From Bdellovibrionales bacterium CG10_big_fil_rev_8_21_14_0_10_45_34 (lineage in GTDB: Bacteria > Bdellovibrionota > Bdellovibrionia > Bdellovibrionales > 1-14-0-10-45-34), in NCBI GenBank assembly GCA_002778785.1, contig PEZS01000001.1, forward strand, positions 1-64,000: 64,000 nt of DNA, in the 5' to 3' direction. Position 1 is the stretch's first letter. Every line of letters begins with the position of its first letter. The position numbers and the translations under genes are program-made. Below, in pieces: positions 39,259-47,248 of the stretch. Under the pieces are notes generated by a model. It was not told the DNA's origin, ran no database searches, and was given only the letters and a program-made list of their open reading frames with translations.

Positions 39259-40680
39259 TTGGCAAAAAACAATAAAAGCGGCAAAGTGAAAGCATTGAGC
39301 GAAAACGCCATAAAGGCTGCAATCGAATTTACGAGTGAAAGCGATAGTGCAAAAGACCGTGAGATTGACTATGAGATTGACTATCAGAATGACAGTGAAA
39401 ATAGCACTGATACATCTGGTACAGACACAATAAGTATTGGTTCAATGAAGGCAAGCTTCGAAGAAGAAGATAAAAGGCACCAGTTGGCTGATGAATTCGA
39501 CGAGATTGTTGAAGAAACTGAATCATTATCAGAAGAGTCCCAGCCTTCTGTAGCGGAGTTCTCATTAGAAGAAGAGTCTGAAATGGAAGACCCGGATTTT
39601 ACCGGCTCTGAATTTGACGAACTTGAACTAAAGGCCACAGAGCTTGATAAAACTGAAAAAAACGATTCAGAAGAGTCAGCTTCTGAAGAACTACAAGAAT
39701 CGGTAAATGTCTCAGGAACAGAACTCGAAGCGTTTGAGTCGGCGGAAATCGAAGAAACTGAATTTATAGAAGCCTCTCAAGTAAAGTCTATCTTAGAGAG
39801 CATATTGTTTAGCACAGACAAGCCTTTGAGTTTTGATCTTATCCATCAGGCGTTTAAAGGCTCAAACGTCACCCGTGCTGAGCTTCGCAGTGCTTTAGAA
39901 TCTTACCAGATTGATCTTGCTGATAGTCAAAGGGGCGTGACTTTAGAGATTGTCGCCAACGGTTACCAGCTGAGGACAAAAATAGACAATCAAGAGTATC
40001 TCAAGAGAATGATCAAAGGGCGTCCGTTCAAAGTTTCAGGGCCAGCGTTAGAAGTGCTTTCGATTGTTGCCTACAAACAGCCGATCGTGAAGTCTGAGGT
40101 CGATCAGATTCGTGGAGTGGAGTCGGGCCATTTGCTTCGAGCCTTAATGGATCGCGGACTTATAAAATTTGGCGAACGCAGTGATTTGCCTGGTAAGCCA
40201 ATGAACTATGAATCAACACGGAAGTTTCTAGAGATATTTGGGCTTAGGAATCTTAAAGAGCTTCCTAGTCTTTCAGATATTGAAAGTCTGATTCCAGAGG
40301 GCATAGACGAGGTCGAAGAAAAGCCAAAGCTTGCTGATCTGACTGACGATCTAAGTATGAAGGCAGGCGTCACTTACTCAGAGGGCGAACAGGAACTCGA
40401 GAGAATAACCGGTCAACTTACAGAAATTTCGGCAACGACTGAGTTTTTTGAACAAGAAAAGATTCGAGAAAAAGCGCGCAAAGACAAAGAGCGCGCCGAA
40501 GACGTTAAAGAATTGCTGGCGTTAGGTAGAGAAGTGCCATTTAAAGATGTTCGATGGCTTGAAAAATACGAACGGGAATTACTAGCTAACAGTGAACCCC
40601 CAATAGATGAATCCGGGATGAGTTCACCAGCGAGCGGCGAAGCCATAACTTCTTTGGAGTCAGAAGAAAGCCTCAGCTAA
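39259..40680 (+). CDS. scpB: Segregation and condensation protein B with acidic extensions
   Basis: 473 residues. The conserved ScpB tandem winged-helix region spans about residues 170-350: VKSILESILFSTDKPLSF, LEVLSIVAYKQPI, IRGVESGHLLRALMDRGLI and the FLEIFGL end. It dimerises and binds ScpA in the Smc complex. About 170 N-terminal residues are nearly all Glu/Asp/Ser/Thr (with tandem EIDYEIDYQND), and the ~120-residue C-terminal tail is charged. Typical ScpB is ~200 residues. The start is TTG 39259, with GGAG upstream. Confidence 0.92.
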   Translation: MAKNNKSGKVKALSENAIKAAIEFTSESDSAKDREIDYEIDYQNDSENSTDTSGTDTISIGSMKASFEEEDKRHQLADEFDEIVEETESLSEESQPSVAEFSLEEESEMEDPDFTGSEFDELELKATELDKTEKNDSEESASEELQESVNVSGTELEAFESAEIEETEFIEASQVKSILESILFSTDKPLSFDLIHQAFKGSNVTRAELRSALESYQIDLADSQRGVTLEIVANGYQLRTKIDNQEYLKRMIKGRPFKVSGPALEVLSIVAYKQPIVKSEVDQIRGVESGHLLRALMDRGLIKFGERSDLPGKPMNYESTRKFLEIFGLRNLKELPSLSDIESLIPEGIDEVEEKPKLADLTDDLSMKAGVTYSEGEQELERITGQLTEISATTEFFEQEKIREKARKDKERAEDVKELLALGREVPFKDVRWLEKYERELLANSEPPIDESGMSSPASGEAITSLESEESLS

Positions 40681-41057
40681 ATCAATGATGTCTCTTTGAC
40701 TCTTTCAGGGAGCTCTAGAGCCGCCCGTTCCCATTCCAAAAGCATGTCGTAGTCCTCAGGGCGCAGAATCGTTAGATCATCACCTGGATGTCTAGGCGTT
40801 AAGATCACTTCAATGCTGTGTCGCTTGAGTCCCTCAGCTGCAAGACTTGGCTTTTCACTGAGAGCGATGCTGTAGCGGTTTGTCTCTACATTCTTAAAGT
40901 ATTCTGTAACTTTCGTTCGCAGTTGAATAACTGAATCGGCTCCGCCAAGGCAATGAAAGCTATATTTTATTTGAGCTGGCTTTTCTCTTGTACCGTAAAC
41001 CGGAGATGAATAGCGAAAATGACGTAACCCCGAATCGAACAACCCCCTAATTTTCAT
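40677..41057 (-). CDS. Conserved-looking hypothetical protein
   Basis: 126 residues, not recognised. No signal peptide or membrane segment. Mixed composition with a basic N-terminus (MKIRGLFDSGLRHFRY) and an acidic C-terminal part rich in Glu and Leu. Its stop overlaps the convergent scpB stop by four bases, and it starts 94 bp downstream of the next leftward gene. The coding statistics look real, but the function is unknown. Confidence 0.5.
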   Translation of the reverse strand: MKIRGLFDSGLRHFRYSSPVYGTREKPAQIKYSFHCLGGADSVIQLRTKVTEYFKNVETNRYSIALSEKPSLAAEGLKRHSIEVILTPRHPGDDLTILRPEDYDMLLEWERAALELPERVKETSLI

Positions 41058-41150
41058 AACTTACCCCCATCACTTGCATAGTTGGCCCATTGCCAACCTG
41101 TCAACTTTCAGACACGAACGACTGTTCGATGGGTTAAAGGTGTATAATTA

Positions 41151-42377
41151 TTACAGTTCGCTTAATGCGTTAGAGAGGGCCGAGCGCCTCACACAGTCCA
41201 TCGCAAATACGAAAGCTTTAACAGAGAGCCGTTTGCTGTAATCCACGCTCTCTTCACTGAGCGCTCTTAAAAACTTTCCGCAGTTGGCGTTAGATAGCAG
41301 CTGCACTCCAGCGCCGGCGTCAAAGGCGGGGATCTCGGTGAGCGGCTCACTCACCATCTTTTCGCGAATTTTAGCCAAGGTATCCGAAAACTCGGGTGTG
41401 CCTAATATTGCAGCCACCAGCGAGCTTGAAAAAAGGAAGGGTGCTATCTTTTGAGTATTATCAGGGGCCGCTAAATACTGAAATGCTGCGCTCAGTTTCG
41501 GCGACGCAGCTGTTTGCGTAGCAAGTCTGCCAAACATGGGAGCAGCGAAAGTAAGTCCGCGCGAAATCACGGAGATCGAGATTTTAGAGGCCCAAGTGAA
41601 TGCGAGCCCCGAAATGCGAAAAATAGGAACCATTGCAGCTGTAGCGCTAAAACGACTCAGGAAAGACCATGCACGTATTTTGTGCTCAATTTCATTGCTG
41701 AGGGCGATGCCATTTTCTTTACTGCAATCAAGTACTCCCAACATGAGCATTCGATCTTCTTGCGCATTATGAACGTAGGGTAGGCCGAGCCGATTGCGAA
41801 TCAGCAATTCAAACGATTCTTTTTCAAGAAATGTAGCGCCACCCCACGCCTTCATAGTTTGAGTGTACATCGACCAATAGAGGGTCAGCCTTTCTTTGGA
41901 AGTAGATTGGCATAGGTACTTGCCTACTAAATAGGCTTCGTGCATTTCTTTTTTACGCTGGTCGGCTCTCTTTGCGCGCCTTAGGCCCACAGCTTGCGCA
42001 CATGCAAAGGCCTGCCTACGCGGAACAGCTGTCAAATACTGATTGAGAATGGTTTTGAAGGGCTCGCTCGTGGATACCGAATGCGTAGTTGACGAGATAC
42101 TTTCTTCTCTAGAATTCTCAATCTGCAGGTTAGAAAGCCTCGTGTTTCTTTGCAAGTTGTGACGTTCGCGTGTATTTGCGCTTTCATAACCGCAGTACTT
42201 TTGTAGGTCGTGCTTTAATTCAAGTTGAAATGTTTTTGGGTCCTGTTTTAATTCAAGTGGAAACTGAGATTCCGCATGTACCGATTGTGCAAGTGGGAGT
42301 AGTAAAAAAAATAAAGGAACACTAAAAAGAGTTCCTTGAATTCGTTTGGCGTTGGGGTTTGAAGGCGACAAAGTCAT
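41151..42377 (-). CDS. Secreted protein of unknown function
   Basis: 408 residues. A signal peptide is likely (GTLFSVPLFFLLLPLAQSVHAES). Just after it lies a small internal duplication (FPLELKQDPKTFQ and LELKHDLQ). Cysteines are scattered (KYCGYE, AFACAQ, KYLCQS, LDCSKE, NANCGKF, AMDCVRR). A moderately hydrophobic stretch in the second half may associate with membranes. I do not recognise the family. The next gene upstream (42396-43385) encodes another exported unknown 18 bp away, so the two may form an operon. Confidence 0.65.
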   Translation of the reverse strand: MTLSPSNPNAKRIQGTLFSVPLFFLLLPLAQSVHAESQFPLELKQDPKTFQLELKHDLQKYCGYESANTRERHNLQRNTRLSNLQIENSREESISSTTHSVSTSEPFKTILNQYLTAVPRRQAFACAQAVGLRRAKRADQRKKEMHEAYLVGKYLCQSTSKERLTLYWSMYTQTMKAWGGATFLEKESFELLIRNRLGLPYVHNAQEDRMLMLGVLDCSKENGIALSNEIEHKIRAWSFLSRFSATAAMVPIFRISGLAFTWASKISISVISRGLTFAAPMFGRLATQTAASPKLSAAFQYLAAPDNTQKIAPFLFSSSLVAAILGTPEFSDTLAKIREKMVSEPLTEIPAFDAGAGVQLLSNANCGKFLRALSEESVDYSKRLSVKAFVFAMDCVRRSALSNALSEL

Positions 42378-42395
42378 ATTTGGTGGTAAAGCTTA

Positions 42396-43385
42396 TTAAG
42401 GCGCATTCATAAGTTGCATACTTTCATACATCTCAATAGTCTGCTCCATTTTCATTTCTATCTCTGCGATTTGCGCAAGTTTAGTTGCCATATCAGACCA
42501 TTCGACATAGGCGTAGTAGGCAAACCCTGCAGAACTAATAATAAAAATAGTGCCCATATGTTCGGTCATGGCTCCCATGGCCGTCTTTGAAGTGCGCTTA
42601 ACGTATTTCGCAAAAACGTCAACATATTTGGCCGCCGACAACAATGCTTCTCCTCCTGGGACGGTTCGGCCTACCTTCATCGCAAGTTTGGAGAATTTGA
42701 ATTGAATGGTGTCAAAAACTCCCTTTGGCTTATATTTGGGGTTGTTGAGATTGTCATCAATGGCAAGGTCAACACCTTTCGATGCTCCATAGGTCTTTGC
42801 TAGCTCGAACATCGCCCGAGCACCCGTATATGCGGTACGTGCATTTACCCCTACGTAAGCTGCAGCCGTCCCAGTAAGCATCATCGAATGAAAAAGAAAA
42901 TTCTGTCGAAGCTGTCGCACTGACTCGAGACTATTCCTTAACTCAAAAAAGACGTTTTGCTTTGTTGTCGAAGCTGGATCTAATTCATCTTCTTGACTCT
43001 CAAGAAAGTTTTTGGTTCTAGCGACGGTAGGTGAATCTACAATTGTGGCGTCAATGAGTCGAGGTTCTAAGGAGGACGAGTAAAAACTTCGCATCTCAGA
43101 CTCGGCCTTACTAATTAGGTATTGTGCCTCTGACAACTTCACTTTGATGTTCTTCTTCGCTTCTTCTAAGGCTTCCCCAAAGGCGGGGTCATTAGCTTGC
43201 GCTCGAGTCACTTCAGATGTGACAAGCACAACTGGACTACCGTCGTCTTCAGAATCATGAACTTCCATTGCGTGCCCTAAAGTGGGTACTCCACCTGCCA
43301 ACAAAGCAGCAAAAAAGTAGTTGATTGCCACCTCCCAATGAGGCCTGGCAAATGTGCTATCTGAAAGTGTATGCTTGAAGGACAT
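42396..43385 (-). CDS. Exported protein of unknown function
   Basis: 329 residues from ATG 43385, which has AGGAGAAG upstream. An N-terminal hydrophobic segment (YFFAALLAGGVPTLGHAME) suggests a signal peptide. Downstream are long helical stretches (ALEEAKKNIKVKLSEAQYL) and a membrane-like segment near residues 285-305 (MGTIFIISSAGFAYYAY). There is no recognised domain. It probably forms an operon with the gene at 41151-42377. Upstream lies a ~385-bp gene-free stretch. Confidence 0.6.
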   Translation of the reverse strand: MSFKHTLSDSTFARPHWEVAINYFFAALLAGGVPTLGHAMEVHDSEDDGSPVVLVTSEVTRAQANDPAFGEALEEAKKNIKVKLSEAQYLISKAESEMRSFYSSSLEPRLIDATIVDSPTVARTKNFLESQEDELDPASTTKQNVFFELRNSLESVRQLRQNFLFHSMMLTGTAAAYVGVNARTAYTGARAMFELAKTYGASKGVDLAIDDNLNNPKYKPKGVFDTIQFKFSKLAMKVGRTVPGGEALLSAAKYVDVFAKYVKRTSKTAMGAMTEHMGTIFIISSAGFAYYAYVEWSDMATKLAQIAEIEMKMEQTIEMYESMQLMNAP

Positions 43386-43770
43386 TGAACTTCTCCTGTC
43401 TATTGAACTTGTGAAAAACGCCATCCAAAGTAATGCAGACATTGAACCAGTTTAAGCCCAATTTAGCGGGGACTACGCACTCGTCCGCTCATAATATTTT
43501 CAAAAAGTTTGCCTTTATTGCGCCTCCTGACCCAACACTTGACCGACTTGCCTCATGTTAAAGGGCACCGAGAGGTGGGGAGTTGTAAGGGTTAAGAATG
43601 ACTTGGTTTCTAGGGGAAAGCCTCAGAACTTGTAGTCGCTTTAACTTGAGTCAACGAAGCTAAAACGGAACGTGATAGTCAGAGTGGCACCATCGGACTT
43701 GGTATTGACTTTGCTCTTATAGAGGCGGGGTGGGCAAGTTGGCCCTTGCACTATTTATAAGGGGGAATTC
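43386..43770. other. Intergenic region between divergent exported-protein genes
   Basis: A 385-bp region between two divergent genes, which must hold both promoters. I see no supported gene, no strong hairpin and no clear -24/-12 sigma-54 element. A GGGGG run (43760-43765) serves as the ribosome site for the ATG at 43771. Confidence 0.5.
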
Positions 43771-44865
43771 ATGTCGTTCAATGGAGGAAAGCAAAAGGTA
43801 GGTTGCCAAGCAGTCGCTCAGGGGGGCGGCGGGGAAGCATTCATTAAGAATATAAAAGACACCTTTGCGTGGCTTTGTGCCGTTATGTCGTTACTTATGT
43901 TAGTTGCGGTAGCTGCAGACGCACAGTCACAAAGGGTCTTGAATATCGGAAAGGGCGAGCAGAGTACTGTGGCGAGGCTTCGTAATTCTAAAACGGTACC
44001 AATCTACGAAACTCAAACTTATACAACTACCTGCACAGATACAGTCCTAGCAGGTCATCGACAAGAATGTCAGGTCGTCAGGGAGCAATGTCGCACAGAA
44101 AATGTATGTCCAAACCGTAGGGGTGCCCAGTGTCGCCAAGAGAGAGTTTGTACGGGCGGACATCGCGAGTGTCGCTCCGTTCCCTACTACGAAACTGTTT
44201 ACTACAGTTGCGAGCGAACACGCACAGTCGTCGTCGGCTATGAAACCGTTAAAGAGACGTCAACCGACATTGCCGTAAGAGTTGCGAGCGATTCTTCACG
44301 AGCATTGAGTGGTCAAGAGAAGTTGCTTATCGTGGTTGATGACGACGCTGAGCTGAAAGTTAAAGGTGAGGGGCTTGACGGGGCAAATCTTGTCGAGATC
44401 AAGCGTAACCTGAAGACTGACTACACTTCTTCTATCTCGAATATCATTTCAGGCGAGATTCTTGTTGATATCATTGATGCAGCACCACTGAAACAAAAAA
44501 TGAATCTCTCAATGGGTCAGATCGAAAGACGAGGCGCAACTGTTTCATTTATCGTTAAGGATGATCTTGATCTATCAACTTTCAGGGTTCACTTAGAGTT
44601 TGAAGAGGATAAGTTTCTAGCAAACAAAGTGTTGTTTGATGGAATACTCAGCGAGCAACACCTAAAATTGCAAGCGACGGCAGGCGGAACACTCGTGAGC
44701 ATCGATCTTAGCAAGCTAAGTCTTCGACACTCTCTTGATAGATCAAAGAGGCACAGAATTGAACTTCGACTCGAGCTTGATCGTGATGTAGCCGAGTACC
44801 TTAACTCCGAATCAGATGTAAAATCCATTAACGTCGAGAAAGTGATTAAGACCAAGCTGAACTAG
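43771..44865 (+). CDS. Secreted cysteine-rich protein of unknown function
   Basis: 364 residues. A hydrophobic segment at about residues 28-48 (FAWLCAVMSLLMLVAVAADAQ) is probably a signal peptide with an extended n-region. Residues ~78-165 form a cysteine-rich segment with twelve or so Cys in alternating short patterns (TTTCTDTV, RQECQVVREQC, ENVCPN, AQCRQERVC, RECRSVPYYETVYYSC). The segment is bracketed by tyrosine-rich near-repeats (IYETQTY, YYETVYY, GYETVKE). The C-terminal half appears beta-rich. The family is unknown. A strong terminator follows the stop. Confidence 0.65.
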   Translation: MSFNGGKQKVGCQAVAQGGGGEAFIKNIKDTFAWLCAVMSLLMLVAVAADAQSQRVLNIGKGEQSTVARLRNSKTVPIYETQTYTTTCTDTVLAGHRQECQVVREQCRTENVCPNRRGAQCRQERVCTGGHRECRSVPYYETVYYSCERTRTVVVGYETVKETSTDIAVRVASDSSRALSGQEKLLIVVDDDAELKVKGEGLDGANLVEIKRNLKTDYTSSISNIISGEILVDIIDAAPLKQKMNLSMGQIERRGATVSFIVKDDLDLSTFRVHLEFEEDKFLANKVLFDGILSEQHLKLQATAGGTLVSIDLSKLSLRHSLDRSKRHRIELRLELDRDVAEYLNSESDVKSINVEKVIKTKLN

Positions 44866-44891
44866 TGGTGACCCCTTGGCCTTGATACCCA

Positions 44892-44922
44892 AGAGGCTTC
44901 CGTAAGGAAGCCTCTTTTTTTT
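44892..44922 (+). terminator. Strong intrinsic terminator
   Basis: A perfect 10-bp stem (AGAGGCTTCC / GGAAGCCTCT) with tetraloop GTAA at 44902-44905, followed by a run of T to 44922. It ends the transcript of the cysteine-rich secreted protein, 27 bases after its stop. Confidence 0.93.
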
Positions 44923-45037
44923 GGTACCACATTAACCGGCATGTCAAACGCCCAGCGGAATTCGTATAAAAACTTTGTGATGGGGTAAATCGCCACTTTT
45001 TTGAAGCCTTGTCGAAATGATGGGTTAATCTGCCTCT

Positions 45038-46021
45038 ATGTTGGAAGTAGAAGCAGAATCAGTTCGAGGTTTAGATTTAATCGGCTCAAACGAAAAGTTT
45101 ATTAGAGTGGTAAGAATTGCCCAAAAGATAGCCCCAAGCCGAGCGAGCGTCATGCTCTCTGGCGAGAGCGGCTCTGGCAAAGATGTTTTGGCTCGCTACA
45201 TTCACGAAATCAGCGACAGACGAGCCGGCCCTTTCGTGGCAATCAACTGCTCAGCGATTCCGAAAGACTTAATGGAGTCAGAACTTTTTGGGCACAGCAG
45301 AGGTGCATTTACAGGCGCTGTCGAAAAAAAGATGGGACAGTTCGAAGAGGTCTCGGGGGGAACGCTCTTTTTAGATGAAATCGCCGACTTGCACCCAAGC
45401 CTACAAGCAAAACTGTTAAGAGTGTTACAAGAAGGAAAGATCAAACGGGTAGGCGAGAACCAGTTTCGACCGATCAATATCAGACTTATATGCGCCACTC
45501 ATAAAGATCTTAAAAAAGAGGTTTGTGAAGGTCGTTTTCGCGATGATTTGTTTTTTAGAATAAACGTTGTGCCAATTGAAATTCCGGCTCTGCGCGACAG
45601 AAAAGTTGATATAGTGCCCTTATCTGAACATTTTTTGAGAAAACATGTTCGGCTCAATCATTTAAAGGTACTTGGTTTTACCGAGTCTGCGCTGAAGGCA
45701 CTCGTAGAATACAGTTGGCCAGGCAATATTAGAGAGCTTGAGAACCTGATTGAGAGGTCATGTCTTCTTTGTGAAAACGATTGGGTGACAGAAGAGGATT
45801 TGGGTATTGAGGCGAATCGCCTACATGGTTTTGATCGAACGGAGAATTTCTCAAAAGTGGGCTCTAATGGTGAGATCGCTCCTCTTGCAGAGATAGAAAT
45901 GAATTACATCAATCACGTACTTGATCTCAACAACGGCTGCCGAGAGAAAACAGCTAGTCAGCTCGGGATTGACCGAAAAACTTTGTACCGACGGCTTTTA
46001 AGCTCGCATGCCACCCACTAG
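45038..46021 (+). CDS. Sigma-54-dependent activator without a sensory domain
   Basis: 327 residues that consist almost only of the AAA+ domain and a C-terminal Fis-type helix-turn-helix. Motifs are Walker A SGESGSGKD, the sigma-54-contacting ELFGHSRGAFTGA, Walker B GGTLFLDEIADL, the sensor region and arginine finger (FRDDLFFRIN), WPGNIRELENL, and the DNA-binding ASQLGIDRKTLYRRL. It has no receiver, GAF or other N-terminal sensor, so its activity may be controlled by level, a partner protein or another domain encoded elsewhere. Its target promoters cannot be assigned here. Confidence 0.92.
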   Translation: MLEVEAESVRGLDLIGSNEKFIRVVRIAQKIAPSRASVMLSGESGSGKDVLARYIHEISDRRAGPFVAINCSAIPKDLMESELFGHSRGAFTGAVEKKMGQFEEVSGGTLFLDEIADLHPSLQAKLLRVLQEGKIKRVGENQFRPINIRLICATHKDLKKEVCEGRFRDDLFFRINVVPIEIPALRDRKVDIVPLSEHFLRKHVRLNHLKVLGFTESALKALVEYSWPGNIRELENLIERSCLLCENDWVTEEDLGIEANRLHGFDRTENFSKVGSNGEIAPLAEIEMNYINHVLDLNNGCREKTASQLGIDRKTLYRRLLSSHATH

Positions 46022-46037
46022 TTGCCGACTAATGCAA

Positions 46038-47082
46038 TCAAAACAATTGAAGCTGGTTTGCGGTGTCGGGTTTGGCTTCTGACTTCTCAGAAAGTCGAAC
46101 ACCAATACCGATAAGTCGCACGGGTTTCTTTGCTCGATTATAGGCTGCAGCAACGAGATCTGAAAAGCTCGCGACTGTGGGCAAAGTTCTGTTGGCTCGT
46201 TCGAGAGTGGTTTGCGAAAAGTCATAAAACTTGATTTTGACAACATGGCCAGAAATGGCTTCAGTGGCATTTGCTTTAGTTAGTCTTTGCTTAAAGTTTT
46301 CATAAAGTTTTGGCAGTTGCTCCAGGCATTCTTCAATCGACTTTAGGTCTGTGAAGTAGGTATTCTCTACGCTCAATGATTTTCGCACGCTACTAGTTGA
46401 AACTGGGCGGTTATCTATACCTCGACTTAGTTCGTAGAGTCTTTGCTCCCCACCTGCCGAAGTGGGTACTAAGCTCGGTGAGCGAGCATTTTTGCAAGTC
46501 TGCACAATTCATAAGATTTAAGGAGTGCATTTTTTGAGTAGTGACTTTGCCCACACCAGGAATGCGCTCTACCTTAAGGCTGAGCATAAAGTCCGAAACC
46601 ATATTTGGAGTAATCGTGAACTGACCGTTGGGCTTCTTCCAGTCGCTGGTTACTTTCGCCAAAAACTTATTCGGTGCAATCCCGGCTGAGGCTGTGAGTC
46701 GCAGTTCTTGAAAAATGCGCTTTCGAATTTCTAGAGCAGTTCTGCTAGCGATGCCTTCATTGCGTTCGCAATTGGTTAAATCAAGATAGGCTTCATCTAA
46801 CGAAAGCGGTTCGATGAGGTCTGTATAGTCTTTGAAGATTTTTCGGATTTTGTAGCTTTCCGCTTTGTACTTATCAAAATTTACAGGCAATATAACAAGA
46901 TTAGGGCACAGCTTAAGTGCCGTCTTTGTGGGCATTGCCGAACGCAGTCCAAACTTGCGCGCCTCATAGCTCGCGGTTGTAAGAACGCCTCGATTAAGGC
47001 CACCGACTGCAACGGGCTTTCCCTTTAGTTTAGGATTGTCTCTTACTTCAACGGCAGCAAAAAAACAGTTGCTTATATTGAT
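46038..47082 (-). pseudogene. dinB: Decayed dinB (DNA polymerase IV)
   Basis: A Y-family translesion polymerase gene in at least two pieces. The N-terminal part (VEVRDNPKLKGKPVAVGG, EARKFGLRSAMP, SLDEAYLDLT, SAGIAPNKFLAKVTSDWKKP) reads on to HFGRWGAK and then falls out of frame near 46440. One extra base puts LYELSRGIDNRPVSTSS and the little-finger domain in a second frame, ending in the beta-clamp-binding-like QLQLF at 46038. At the 5' end the frame has no ATG, GTG or TTG. The usual DMD-type motif that holds a catalytic Asp is replaced by ISN before CFFAAVE. Two separate lesions make a pseudogene more likely than a sequencing error, though the internal frameshift alone could be one. Confidence 0.85.
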
Positions 47083-47237
47083 GCTTTCAGTAGTTCTATC
47101 GCACTTTCTACCTCTTGGCCGACCTTAGATTTTGGATCAAGATACGGAACGATTGCCGAGACCTCCCTCGCGTAAATCCAAAATTCTTCGCCATAAGTCT
47201 TTTCAAGAAGTTTTTCTTCAACAGCCACTCTACGCAT
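47073..47237 (-). pseudogene. ICMT-like C-terminal remnant
   Basis: A 54-codon frame from ATG 47237 to the stop at 47073, too short for usual gene calls. RRVAVEEKLLEKTYGEEF followed by Ala-Arg-Glu-Val and Val-Pro-Tyr-Leu matches the cytosolic C-terminal tail of isoprenylcysteine carboxyl methyltransferase-type membrane enzymes (pattern EExLLxxxxGxxYxxYxxxVPxxIP). The membrane helices that should precede it are missing. Instead the frame runs back into the 3' end of the large lipoprotein gene. It overlaps the broken 5' end of dinB. Probably a deletion joined these fragments. Confidence 0.55.
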
Positions 47238-47248
47238 CACGATAGAGT

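Noticed and set aside
43681-43770. Possible sigma-54 promoter (TGGCAC-like and TTGCAC-like strings) before the cysteine-rich gene
   Set aside because: The spacing between the GG and GC elements does not fit the required -24/-12 geometry.
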